NCBI GenBank assembly: GCA_023101725.1
Contig: JALJCO010013699.1
Location: forward strand, 248,001 to 312,000
Source: Atherinomorus stipes
Lineage: Eukaryota > Chordata > Actinopteri > Atheriniformes > Atherinidae
Direction of reading: 5' to 3'
DNA: 64,000 nt
Shown: piece after piece, positions 22,201 to 35,348 of the stretch
Numbering within the stretch: the stretch's first letter is position 1
Layout of the letters: the number at the start of each line of letters is the position of its first letter
Notes under the pieces: model-generated
What the model was told of the DNA's origin: nothing
The model's database searches: none
The model's input: the letters and a program-made list of their open reading frames with translations, nothing else
Program-made: the position numbers and the translations under genes

Positions 22201-25200
22201 ACCCAATAAACCCAATAAAGTTGTTCAATTTGCAGGATGATGAACAAGGCAACGACAGACACGGTTAATATTTGGTTAAATTTAATATCAGAAAAGACAA
22301 TAGCATTATTACCATTGATAACAAAGACCCTTAGAACAAGCACGCAGCGCCTCGTCTCTTAAATTTTCTGACATTTTTACCACTGCTGATCTTGTGTTTC
22401 TTCTGGTGAAATTTGGCCCTACACTACCCCTAGTGGTTACTCACACTGCAGCTTGCAAACACGTACAGCAGTGATACATTCTATGGAAATGCACAAGCTA
22501 TGCTTCAAACAAATGTAAAATGTGTGAGGCAGCCATGATAATTACATTTCTGCATGATAAAAAGAAATGATATTCTCAGCCTTGGTGTACTAAAGAGATA
22601 CCACTTTACTCTTCCATTAACCCTAACCATTCTTGCACATTAAAAGCATGAAACAAAATGTCAGAAGTTACAAAATGTACCTAATGTGTGAAAAGTAATT
22701 AAAGTGATGTTGCAAATGTGGGTCCTATAATTTTGGTCTTCAGATTGAGACCACGGTCCTGAATTTGTAGCCCCGGGGTACTGCATAAACCCCATATTGG
22801 ATAAGTGAATCCTTCTCAGTTAGCTTCTCTTATTATTTTGGTAATTAAAGCTCATGTGCTGATAAAAGCTGAGGCTGGTTTCTTATTTCACTGGTCAAGA
22901 TTGTGCATGCTAAGCAAAAATCTGATGGCAACGTGGACGTGACGTTCAAGTCAGTTTTAATCGAGCTAATATTTTTGCATTCATCACCAGGATGTCCTCG
23001 GAACTTTTAAGATAAAGACAACATATGTGGGCACCTATAAAGAATGACATTCACATAGCTGGTTGCCTGAAGCAACAATGCCATAAAAACATAATGCCTA
23101 TACAGAAGCAGAGACTTTGGAGGGTTTGTCTTGAATGTTTCGCAGCATGATTGCTGTCATCTGAAGAACCAGATACTCTAAGAATTTGGGGAACTAAACA
23201 GAGTGATATTTCTCCAAGCACAACCCATTCTTGGATAACATAATGATCTATTCCATTACATAACACAACCTTTTTAAGGTACTGTAGTGGGTGCAGGAAC
23301 TCCTCTCAGAGTCATGTTTCTTTCACAACAGTAGCCATTTTTATTTGTTTGACCATGACGTTACTAAAGTTACATGATTAAATCCTAGCACTTGCCATGT
23401 GGTGAGCCCTGTCCTCTGGATACTCAAGTGTAAATGTCACCATCAATGATCATTGTTCTTACACTTTACAGTATGTACACTTCACATCAGCAAATCAGAG
23501 CACGCAATAACGAAAACTTAGTCTCATTAGAAAGACTGCAGAATCCTATTTTCACAAGGAGTTTAATCGAGCACAGAAATGCTGTCTTATCATTTGCCCC
23601 GACTAGAAATTACTGTCAGATATGCATAACTGTGGAAGTGGAAGTAACCACTTCACTCAATTGGAACATTGACAGCAATGATTATGGAAGCCATTAAATT
23701 TGTCATTGCTTTTCTTACGGTCCACCACACTGACAGAGGTACGTCAGAGTTCAGGGTGAAACACAGGGCACAGGCAGAGGTGGACACGCCAACAAACACA
23801 CTTGTACACACACGCAGTGGCCATGGGCAATAAAACCCCAGTTGGAGTCAATGCTTTGTGATTCTTTCGATCAAAAGGCTGTAAAATGGAAATTAGACTG
23901 AATGGATGACACGGTCTCTCATTACTCGCGGCATTTATAACAGAAAGTTGTAGCCACTGCTAGTATGATGGCAATAGACTGATAATGGCAAGATGTTTTA
24001 GACCGCTTATCATTTATGAGTCTCATTAATGTAGTTCATCTCTTGTTCTGCCACCTTTACTGACCAGATTCCTCATCATGCGGTCAAGATGTTTTCCACC
24101 TGCTGTCTCATATTTTCATGCTTCGAGCTACCAGACTCACATTTCTGTTCTTACATTTTGTGCTGTCTCTCTGCTTTTGAGAGTAGTTTGGGCTCAGAAT
24201 GGCACGTGGCATGTAAGTCTTTCCAGCTGATACAAATCTAACAGCCAGGGTTTTTATTTGGGTAGTTTGCCAGGTGTTATGAACCTCCCCTGCAGCGACC
24301 ACTAAACTGATTCCCTCCTCTGTGCTTCTATTCATTTATTTCCCTGCAGGTGCATTGTAGCAGGTAGCAATGATGCACAACTCTTATGTGGGCCACCTGG
24401 TGTGTAGTTAAAGGCATGCTTCCTCACTGAAAGGACTACTTGAATATTTTGAGAGAGTTTGTCCAATGACATAGATAAGATAGTGAAAGAATACATGTAG
24501 TAGCCTATTTAGACATTTTCACTTGGTGTTGATAGATGCTGTAGTTTCAAAGTGTTCAAGAAAATGTAGAAAATAAAGTTTCTTTGGTCAGTAAATTATA
24601 AAAGAAAATTCATAAATAAGTGGTGAAAAGTCAAGATGAAACTGGTTAAAGTAGTAAAACAGGATTTTACCCAGGAAGCTGAGGCTCTGGTCCTTTGTTG
24701 AACTGTGAGGATGTTTTTGTTTTTTTTTTTTCTTCTTGGTCCTTTAGACTTTTGAGACTTGTCTTGGTTGTTTGTGTTGAATTTTGTTTTTACTTGTGTT
24801 TTGAAATGACTTTTTTTTCCGTTAAATTGAACCTTCTTTGGACTTTCATTTTACTTTTTTTTTTGTTTTGTTTTCAGGCTCTGACTCAATTAGGTTTTGG
24901 AACAGATTAGGGTTTAAGCTGCAGAAAATCCTTTCAAAAGAAACATTTGTAAAATTAGCCTATCGAAGACATGTCCTTCACTGCGGAAATATGTAATTTT
25001 CACTCCAAGGCAAGACAAAAGGTGGCAATGACAGTAATGGTGCTGACAGGGGGTCTGCCACATGCTCTTAAGATAATACTGGACTGGTGGATAGTAGCAG
25101 CAGCTCCACATACAACAGCAAGTTTGTCAATTTAGGCGAATAATCACAAATTAAGTACACTTGAGATTAAGATAGATTTGACTCACAAAAAAATTGAAGA

Positions 25201-25798
25201 TACAAGTATTGTCTTGAACATAGATAAAAGTTGTCTTTATCTTCTGTTTAATCTTCTCGTTAAACAAACATTAGTGAGGTGCTGTTGCATGTTCGTTGTA
25301 TTACGAAGGTACTTCACTTTAGCCTTGCAAAGTTTGCAGATCGAAAACCTAAAACCTAAACGACTTCCAAACGTGTGAGCCATACCCAGGTGGTGAAACT
25401 ATTGGCTCTTTAGCTGGAGCAGTGAGCTGCATGGGAGTAGCCATTCTTGTTGTTGTGAATCACTCGTGAAACTGTCCGGCCGGCAGCGGGGAGCGCGTCG
25501 TGGTTCCTTCTACTTTTTTATGGTTTTGTTTTTTGTGGAAAAGCATCACAGCAAATTAATCGATGCCAAATCGTCTCATGACCCATCATGATGCATCGCC
25601 GGATCGATGAATTGCAAGCAACACTAGTTTGATCTGATCATATCACAGGGTATAATCGACTAATATTGGTAATACCAGGGTTTCCCGCCGCTGATTTAAA
25701 AGCAGGAAAATTGCTGGTGTAATTTATCTGATATCAGACTATAATTGTCCAGTTTTTCATTTTGGTGTAACAAGGGTCTTGGTGTTGCATCTGCTAGC
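16236..25798. other. Long intronic stretch, few recognised repeats
   Basis: About 9.5 kb with no transposon ends or exons I can support. Parts of 17100-18800 and 20100-21400 are less AT-rich and free of obvious repeats, which would suit conserved non-coding sequence but cannot be judged from one genome. The largest frame, 18242-18784 (180 codons), has no recognisable domain. A+T-rich segments near 22105 and 25550-25625 contain CGATTATGATT and ATCGATG motifs that might be the worn ends of an old hAT element. Confidence 0.5.
17184..17202 (+). promoter_or_regulatory. Possible CTCF site
   Basis: TGGCTGCAGGGGGCGCAGA contains the AGGGGGCGC core of the vertebrate CTCF motif; the upstream bases fit only partly. 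Sequence match only, with no occupancy evidence. Confidence 0.35.
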
Positions 25799-25802
25799 TT
25801 AA

Positions 25803-26100
25803 GGCTGCTACATACTCCGTGAGAAGCGAGAACTTTCTTTTTGTTCTCAGCACCACAAGAATAAAATGGATGTCATTTCATTTTCGCGGACATGATTGAG
25901 GACGACTTGCGGCTTGTTCTCAACCCCTCGGCTAAGCAGAACTTTCTTCTCGGGGAGCTCCGAGAAGTACTGTGTGATTGGTAGCACATTTGAGGCGGCC
26001 GAGTTTAACACAGACGCTCGAAGCAGAGAGATGTCACTTCCGCATTTCTGCAGATGCGACGTTGAACGGAAAGTTTTAATAAACAGCTGACCGAGGTGGT
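25803..26100 (+). mobile_element. Second TTAA-MITE family end, possibly a larger relative
   Basis: GGCTGCTACATACTCCGTGA followed by GAAGCGAGAACTTTCTTTTT lies directly after TTAA (25799-25802) and matches the left arm of the 182-bp MITE at 12551. The following 250 bp is CpG-rich and unlike the short copy. A frame near 26067 reads KQLTEVVRKYENV, weakly like the start of a MADF/Myb-type DNA-binding protein. No right end was found, so the right boundary given here is arbitrary. Confidence 0.5.
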
Positions 26101-29100
26101 GAGAAAGTACGAAAATGTGGCAACACACGTGGTATTTAAATACATGAACACCACCGTATTGTATGTATTGACTTGACAAAAACAAACTTTTTTCTTGTTG
26201 TTGCAGATTGTTTTCCATCAATTAATGCTAACTTAATGAAACAACAGAATACTCTCCTGCAGATGCAGATGATAAATCTATGATAATCTCATAATGGCTG
26301 ATGTCACCCTGCCATTTGTATTGATCAAACTCTATTCATTTATAAAAACCAATGTACCTCATAACTCCAAATGAATGTATTAAAAGCTACTAAAATTCAT
26401 GTTGATCCCAAGCAGTTTATAATGTATATATGATGCAAATCAATAGAAGGGAAGTAGTTATTGTCAATCACCAGGAAAGAGAAGGAAAGAAACAGTTAAA
26501 GAGCATATATGATGTATTATAGTGATGACAGCAAATTGTCAAACACTGCTGTATGTGTATCTGCAAGAGTCGTACGAGGTGAGAATGAGTGCGTCCTGCA
26601 GGCAAAACAGGTCATATCTGAACACGGTACTTCACAGCTTGTATGTGTCCGTATGTGCGTGCACAGACCTTAACACCCCCCTCCATGCTGACCTCGTCTG
26701 CCTGGGGTGCAATTACCAGAAGAGCGTATGCCCATATAGCTACCTGCTCCCCAGCCAAGGCCCAACCCTGGACCTAGCACAGCAGCCCCTGCCAGAGACT
26801 GCATTATGGAGATTAGGGTGAAAGATTGACAAAGAGGAGGGAGATGGGCTCAACGAGAGGAGCAAGGCTTCGGGGGAAGGAGAATGAGTTTGCTCCCCTA
26901 AGGCTCACAGAGAAGGATGGAGAAAGACAGAGGGATTAGGGGATGAAAGAAAAGTAAAAGATGGAGAGCGAGAGACAGAAACAGAAACACCCTAATCCTG
27001 TCAAGCTCAGAGTTAGCATGAAAAGCTAATTTCCAATAATTCTGACTATTAGTGGTTGTGATACGCATTTCTTTTCCTCATGTTTAGATATTCTCAGAAA
27101 AAGCAAACAAAGACTGATAAGGTTTGCATTTCTGCCCTTTTTTTGAACCGACTCTGTGCGAGATCCTTCCCAGACCTCTGAGCCTGATGAGACGAGAAAG
27201 CTGAGTTTGTAAGGTTAAGGCGGACAGACAGCGTGATGAAGTGAGAGGACACCCGCAGAGAACCAGGGGACACAGAGTTGGCACAAGCAGACGCAGACGG
27301 AAAACACTGCCAGACAAAGGTCAAGTGTTTGACAGGGGAGATAATGCTGGAATAGAGGGAAAAAGTTGGAGGCAAAAATTCAAAGAGATACACCCCGGAA
27401 TACACACAGAAGTTACCAGAGAGAAAGATGAAATGACATGTAAGGTCATAACGGAGAGGATGAGGAGCAACATTGCTCTCATCTTTATTGTGGTTGGGGC
27501 GTGTTCGTCTTGCTTGGCACCTCCACGGCCTTTCTGATAAAAGAGAGTGGTCTCAATGCAGTCAGTGGCTGGGAGGATAGCGAGCTAATGGCCATGCTCG
27601 ACTGGTGTCAGCCTAAATGGCAGCGATCAATAATCCCCTCGCTTACACCCTGAGAGGCCTGGAGACTAAGCTGCAGCCATGCCAGGCATTTTATTAGAAT
27701 TTTCTTCATGCACTGCATAAATATTTTCTTTGTCTCTAAGGCTAGAAGTTTCCATGGTTGGGTCAGGATCCCACAAGGGTTCGTAAAATGTAGGGGATTG
27801 TTTAGAAAAAAAAAATGGAAGGAAGAAACATTCTTCTCCTGCCACTGCTTTTCTCTCACTTGCTTTATTTTTCAATAAAAGTCTAACTCTCAAACCTTTT
27901 CAGGCCTAAAACCAACATCATGACAAATTGAGCCTTTAGTTTTATCCTGTTGCAGTCCTATTTGCAGGACCAGCCTGTGGTGGAGAAAGGAGGAACAAAC
28001 AAAACAAAACAAATTGGATACAGCATTTTAGTGGTTGCAGAAAAAGCACCATAAAAGTAGTTATATTGTCTCAAGTGATGCACTTGAGTTAGCACTGGGT
28101 GGAACTGAGGTCTAGACTGTGGGTGTGGAAAATAACAGTCTTCTGCAGGCTGCTTTTTTGTTTCAGCCCTAGAAGACCACCAGCTAACGGCTTTGCTAGT
28201 CGTTATTGGGAATAGGTACTGATGGGATTTCATCTTTGCTCGTGTAGATTCTGGCACTGAAACTACTGTCTATAATTCAAAGAAAAACATAGAGTTGACT
28301 CATAAATATCACAACTTCATGGCAGATATGTGATCAGTGCAACTAAAACATGCCGTGAATTTTCAAAACTCAAGATTATATGCAGTCCAATCCTTCTGCC
28401 AGTGGTCAGTGAGCTGGCAAGAAGTGCAGACAAGTAGCAGGCATGAAGCAAATGTCTTTAATGGATGGGGAATGGATTACTGGTCAGAGCAGGTGCCCGC
28501 TTCAATTTGTATGAATAACAATCAAGAATTATTCTGTCATTAATAATTCACAAGATGAATGTACCACAAAGAGAAAATATATACCAGGAAATGCTGGTTA
28601 ATGTCCACCCTGGAGCGCTACGTGATTTATTTATTCATGCTGCCTTCATGTGGTATTGTATTTATAGTAAATACCAAAGTCCAATGTCAAAATTGCACTT
28701 GAACACCCACTTGTGTTGTAATTTCCACTGGAAAGCTGGAGAAATTTTGCCAAGTTGCAGAGATGAGGTGAACTTTGACTTTTCAACATGGCGGAGGGCA
28801 ACAAAAATACCCTGAATAAGATGCGTTGCATTTATGTTATGTTATTTGCTGCTGCTATTTGGTTAGTTTGTGGTCTGCATAATTCTGTGACGTACAGAGC
28901 TTTAAACTTATTTTCATTTTTAAGAATACAGTTATTGTTTGATTTACCTCCTCAGAACAGATGCAAGCTAGCAGCTAGCTAGCTGGTCAGTCAAAGATAG
29001 CCTCCAGCGTTTCACTTCCTTATGACAACATATCACAACACAATGTGCTGGTCATTTCCCCTGAACAAGTGGAAAGGATCATCTTTCCCATACCAAATGA

Positions 29101-32100
29101 AGGCGGAATTAATGACACTGACTTTTAGTATCAAGACAGCTCAGTTGGTTTTGCATCAGTCATGACTGAGGTCAGTATGGCCTCTCACGAATCCATTTGG
29201 TACCAGTGTGATGAAGCAAAGCTCAAGCAAATATAAATCTTTGAGTGAAAATAAACCTCTTTTCATTACTTAGGATAATAAATGTTTTTTAAATCCTGAT
29301 GACTTAAAACTTTTCCATAGCCACAGCAGATGCTTTGCCTCTAAGTTGTAGAAGATTTGACTTGTGTTTTACAAGGTTACTTTCTGATGCACAACTTTTT
29401 AATGAATTTTTTTAAAATTGTATTTAATAGAGATAGCTCATATGTCAGTGAGTTTGGCCATGACTGGAGAGCAGAATGAAACACACTGGACAAACAGCCA
29501 ATCACGAGGGGACCCTTAAGACCCATTTATGCTCTCTTTGCATAAATAATAGGTAAGTCTGATTGTGCATTGTTAACTCACTGCCCACATACTTTGATGT
29601 GTACTTCATGCTTGCATGGCATTATATTCACAAGAGACCAATGCAGAGCTCAGAGTTCACTTTTGAATGCCATTGACAGTTTCAACGGCAACCATGGCAA
29701 CGGTGGAGGAGGTCATGACGATGCAGATTCAAAGACATTCTCAGAAAGAGACTTAAAAAGAGCCAGCTTAGCAGATTGCGGTGGTCTGTCCAGTCCTTAA
29801 ATACGTTGCAGCTTCTTCTTTGTACATTCTGCTGGTTGGATGTGCAACACTGCCCCCCCGGTTTCCTGTGGTGCTGCTTAATTTGATGCAAGCTCTGAAA
29901 GCGGACTGAAATCTGCACAAAATGAACACAGAGGATGGGCAGAAGGCTGCGTAATATGTGCAGTTAATATTAAGGATAAATGTCCTCTTAGAATAAATTC
30001 ACAGTGTGCATTTGCCATTGGTGGCACTTATTGGTTACCTTGGCAAAAAAACTGTCTGGAACTGGCTTTGTAAAGACAACTTTCCCATATCTTCACCCAC
30101 GTTGTGGTAATGTGGCATCTCCAGGTCACCTCATTCCACAAACTCTCTAAACCTCAATGATATTCAAGAACAGCAGCAAAACCCGAGATAGTCTACAAGT
30201 TTCAGTTTCAACTCTGTGGTCAATTCTAAACGAGTGTTTATCTAAACCATTCAGGTTGTTTATGTCCTGGGATTTCTTGTCGCTAAGTTTAGCACAGTGG
30301 GATTCACACTTTGCAGCAAAAAGGTGCCAAGCTGCGTGCAACATTCAAGCTTGAAGCGAAACTGCCGACTGCCCACGCTTGTAACAGCGCTCCTGTATGG
30401 ACAGCAGTGTGTTTTTAGAAGGCCAACTCACTTACATACTCTTACACACACTTGCACACACACAGTGAGGACTTTGTTAGCTGGCTGGCACAGTCAGACT
30501 TCCCGGTACAGCAAGTTTCCATCCCGACTAGAACAGTGTGGCTGTTGTGTATGTGTGTGTGGTAGCAGTATTGTGCGGACACATGCATGCAGTCACAGTG
30601 GACTACATTCATTACAGAGCTGATTGCAGAGGATCACTCAGCATATTTTGCTGTCAAAAAAGGAGTTATGTTCTGAAATCTTTGCCAATGCCAATGCAGC
30701 TTTACTGACAAGCAACAAAGTGGAGAAAATCAATAAGCGGAAGTAGTGCATGGAGAGTTTAGTGTTGATTTAATGTTTGCATTACATTTGTATACTTAGA
30801 ACATGAAGTTCATAGATGGTTGATTGTGATTTTCCGATGTTTGCATTCTACTTGCTTACAAACTGCATTTCCTCAAAGTTTGACTCAGAAGATGATGCTC
30901 TGGAAACCTAGAAAAAAAAAAACTTGAAAAAATTCTCCATACCTTAAAGGGCTTTTGCGAAAACTTTGCCCCACTAAATTTTTCAGTGGTAGTGGGCACA
31001 TTATAAAGCATCTAAGGGTATTATGGAGGTTCCCTGCAGCCAAGTATCTGCCACAGGCTATTTGTATTTTTAGAAAAAGAACAAGGGGCGGTGCTGCACT
31101 GCTCTGCAGGCAGTTTAATAGAACACCCTCCTCCTCCTTTTAGTCTTTCACCATCATTCATCTCTGTTCGTAAAAGGGTTTCTGGGCTTGTTCCGTGGCA
31201 AACCGAGGGATGCTTAACTGGATCGGAAATACCTGGATCATTCTTCTATTTTTCCCCCTGTATTTCACTTTCAAGTTGTCGTTGGGTCGGGCCTGGCTCC
31301 TAGAAACGGAAAATCGGTCCAGCTCTCAGAGTTTCATGGACCATAAACAGTTGTTTCCTTTTTCTCTCAGTGTGAAAGTTCTGGCATTGATCGGGCTCTC
31401 TGGGTGTCCACACTGCTGAAGTCTCAGCCTGAACTTAGATGGGTGATGCTATGTCTTAAAAAACACACAAAAGAACACACATGGAGGAGCTTAACTTCAT
31501 TTGGCTGCGTTCATACAGGAAGTGTGGCTCATCCATTCACCTCTGATTAATGGCTCTTGACACAACTTCACTCAAGTGAATGAGCTGAATAGAACACAAT
31601 GTCTTTAGCCTGAGGTGTGTGTCAGTGTGCCAATGACCTGGATGGAGCTCTTTATGCTGTGTAAATCAGCCAGTATGGGTTAGCACTGAGCTTATGGACC
31701 CAGTAACTGACATAATGCTATTCATAATAAAGCTGTAAGCCATCAGACACAATGAAACCTTTTATAAAAGGAAGCAAAAACCAAAGAGGAAGTGATATAC
31801 TCTGGTACTATATAGTGAATAACATGGACTATCCCCTTCCACAAAAACTGGAGGTGGATTAAAGCATTGTTTTTTTTTTTATGATTGTAATTACTTTGCA
31901 CAAAGTGCGGTATAAAATTACGTTCCTCCTCATCTAGAATAAAACATATAACGGCAGTTATAAGAGAAGTTGCATGGGCAGTGGTGTCCAAGTCATTTGT
32001 CCGTGCTTGCATTTCTTTATTAGATGTTTTTCCTCTGGGCTAGGGAGAGTTTTATGGCATTAGTTTGGTTGCAGTTACTAAAAGGAATAGGTTTCTCAGA

Positions 32101-34471
32101 TAATATGCTGTGTGCAGTTCAGATGGAGGCTTCGGATGAGCTAATTATCATATCACCCTGATTAGTTATGTGGGAGGGTTTTTTCCTTTCACCATGTTGA
32201 AAAGTTGCAGGTGCAGGTACAGGCTTAGAAAGCGTACTGTAAGGTATTATTGAAAATTAGGGGTCTGAAATTATTATGGGCATCAAATACTTTTGGTTTT
32301 ACATTTATATACCACATACAGAAATATTTGTCATGTATCCATGTTTGCTTTTCAGCACGTCATCATCTGATAGCTGTCGTCCCCATTCTGACCTACTGTA
32401 GTAAAAATTTGGGGTCCCAAAATACACAAAAATAATCAATTTCAAGTGGAAAAAAATTGTAGTAGAGTAGTGTTAACTGGTTTGAACACTTTTTCCTCAA
32501 ATGAATGATGAAAAATTAGATATACATCAGGAGAAATGCATAATCCTCCATCCCAGCTCATCCCATCATAACCATAGCTGAGGGGTTCTTTTTTTCCCCC
32601 ACTCTTAAGCATAAGGCATCATTAACTTTCACTTTATAATGGTTTTTGGTTTCGCTTTCCATCAGTGTTGTTTTTTTAAACTTTGCAACACTCATTTTCC
32701 ACATGATTAAGTGAATTAACCTCATGCTGTGGTGTATTTTAAACCTAATGAACCAAAATCTCTCTCATGTTGAGTTTTTTTTTTTTCTCTCATAAACTTA
32801 TCCAGAAAAAAACAAAACAGAAGGGGGAGTATCTGATAGCCTGAGAATGGCAGTGAAGTTGCTGAGACACTGGGCATCATTGCAGTGGCTGGGTAAGAGA
32901 TGGGGATAGTTAGGTCTTACCTGCACCACGACTCAATGGATGCAGTGTTATTTTCTTTTTTTTTATGTGCCTACTCCTTTTGTCTTCACAGAAATGTCTC
33001 AGCATATCAAGTGCAGTCTTTACCCCCCCCCCCCCCAAAAAAAAAAAAAAAAAGCAGATGACGTGTCTAATTTTCGGGGGTGCAGGTGTGGGTTAGGTCT
33101 AGTTTCAGGCAGAGTGTGCTGGCTGTTTCCTTTGTGTCTGAGCTGGTTCTGTGAGGGACTCCGATTCATAAAAAGTGGAAAGGTTACTGGATCTGTTAGC
33201 TTCTCTGTTTTGTTGCCGTTCACAGCCACATGCCCTTTAAAACACGCCCGCTTCTATCAAAGCGCAGCTCTGCTCAGTTGAACATTTTCATTTGCTTTGA
33301 ACAACTGCACACACCTTTTTTATTACTCAGCACTTTGGTTATAAAATGCAGTGATATTTGACTTTATGTGCTGAGGCAATACAAAGGGAAATAATGGGGT
33401 TTATGTAGCCTTGGGAAATGAAGACTTTTCAGGTTCCTCAGAGTCCCTACATCTTGCTTTTGGTTGCTACCATCCCTCCCTCTGTCCTCTGTTTCCTGAA
33501 TATTCTCCATGGCTCTTTCCTCCCACATCCACCACTGCCCCACCCTGCTGCTCTGCTCTAATATTTACAGCTCCTCTTAAACAGTTGAGTGAGGATTTAT
33601 ATGTGAGATGGGCTGAAATTTGTTATCCTTGAGAGACATTTGGTTATATGTTCTAACATCTGCAGTAGATGAATGTCAAAATGTTTAGTTAAAAGCAGGA
33701 TTGTTAAAGAGAAATGGGGCTGCTATTGCTGCTGTATGCATCCCAGCTGCTGCAGTGTTTACTTTAGTCTTTTTATCATTAGATATTGCTGCAAAGACAT
33801 ATCTCAGGTGGCTAACGGGGCCGACCTTGGACAGCTAAGCTAAGATAATCTTTCTGCATATTAAGGGAGGGTGGGAAGAAGGCTCCTTTCCAGAGGTTAG
33901 GGCCTACTGCAGCTTTATGTGAGGATCTGCAGTATCAGAGGTTCTACACCCAATATGTGACCTCAACACACTTTCTAACTTACCTAAGGGCTGAAATTGC
34001 TGATTTAGTTTCAACATCTTCTTGATACTCGCGTGGCATGGCATGCCAGTCCATGCAAGGTCAGTTAAAAGTGTTTGTCACCCAGATTGGTTCCTTCAGT
34101 TTTCATGAAACATACTGTCCGTCTGTTGAAACCTTCAGCCATAGTTTTGGTGGGTGATTTTGACCCTGATGTTTCTTGTTACACTTTAAACATCTTCCAG
34201 AGATATTGATGGAGGCACACAGCCTATACAACAGCTAATACAGTTGTTCAGCTTCCTGTTTTAGCTTCCTGCTGTCATATAATGGCTGTGCTCAAAATAT
34301 GGACTGCTTGAAATGGAAGATTCTCGATTTTCCAAAGAAGTTCTCGCCTTTTTGGAAGAAAGCACACATTGTCAAAACCATTACAGAGAACGTTATTAGG
34401 GCACTTTTATGGTCATCGTTAAATACTTGTAGGTATATGGATTGAGCCTTCTGCATTCATTTATTGCTTAT
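26101..34471. other. Long intronic stretch without recognised genes
   Basis: Holds a purine-rich block at about 26800-27000 and a C14-A17 run at 33023-33053. Scattered open frames (for example 27241-27537, 30297-30623, 32940-33281) show no known domain. I recognised no transposon ends in it. Confidence 0.5.
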
Positions 34472-34479
34472 TTTAGTCT

Positions 34480-34673
34480 AGTGGTTCCCAAACTCTTTGA
34501 GCCACAACCCCTAACATAACATACATTTGTGTAGTGACCCCCGGCAGTGACTGAGTGGATGTAGTATGGATCAGTCTGTGGTCATCCTCTTAATGTAAGG
34601 CTTGGAAACTGTCAGAATCTTCTTAAATAAGAAGGATAAAGTGGATTTTGGTGGAATATGTTAACAGCTGTGG

Positions 34674-34708
<35 letters not shown>

Positions 34709-35173
34709 CAAAACAAAAAAACTACAACAAATGATACCAAAATTTATTCTTTCTCACCGAGATGAGGCCAAAGTGTGATTGGTAATGTAGCACTTGCAAT
34801 AACTTTGTTTCTGGACAAGCAATGATAAAAATTCTACATGTAAGGCTTGAAAACTATCAGAAATTTGGTTCACTGCTGTGAGAAGGCACCTACATGCCCA
34901 AAATGTGCTTCTCTCACTGAGATAATGCCAAATTTGGATTTTAACCTAGTTATTTATGCAATATTTAAAAAAAAAAATCAATGTGTTAATTGACAGATTA
35001 ATCCCTTTGCAATAACACATAAATTTTGATAACCCTAAAATCCCCAAATTTATTTGATAAATATGAGAATATGGGCTCTGTTTTGTTTTCTTTTGTTACA
35101 ATGATCTGGCGAGCTTTTGAAATCATCCTGCGACCCCAATGTGGGTTTTGAGCCCCAGTTTGGGAAACACCGT
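34480..35173. mobile_element. hAT-like MITE (about 694 bp)
   Basis: The left end is AGTGGTTCCCAAACTCTTTG, and the right end as reverse complement begins ACGGTGTTTCCCAAACTGGG. Flanking 8-mers TTTAGTCT (34472-34479) and TTTTGTCT (35174-35181) agree at seven of eight positions. The subterminal sequence reads AGTGACCCCCGG on the left and CCTGCGACCCCAATG on the right. It carries a CA repeat inside. Confidence 0.8.
34678..34703. repeat. (CA)n microsatellite
   Basis: About 13 uninterrupted CA units inside the hAT-like MITE. Confidence 0.95.
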
Positions 35174-35296
35174 TTTTGTCTGTTTCAGAGAACTTGCAAA
35201 CGAAGCTGTGGGAGAGTTCTGCAGTGTAGCTTATGTGCAAATAGTGAAAGGAATAAAGAAGAGCATTGCGTTTGTAAATGAACTCTGAACTCTGTA

Positions 35297-35310
35297 CTGC
35301 CCTCTAGTGG
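35297..35310 (-). promoter_or_regulatory. Possible CTCF site
   Basis: CTGCCCTCTAGTGG closely matches a frequent form of the CTCF motif in the reverse orientation. It lies between two hAT-like elements. Sequence match only. Confidence 0.4.
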
Positions 35311-35348
35311 ATGAACTGCCCAATAATTATGCTAATATAGAGTATAAG

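Noticed and set aside
22105..25625. A possible 3.5-kb hAT element between CGATTATGATT and GCAAGCAACACTA
   Set aside because: The ends are too degenerate and the interior shows no transposase; chance resemblance cannot be excluded.
25847..26221. A 124-codon minus-strand frame
   Set aside because: It overlaps the TTAA-MITE-related region antisense to a weak MADF/Myb-like frame, with no known domain.
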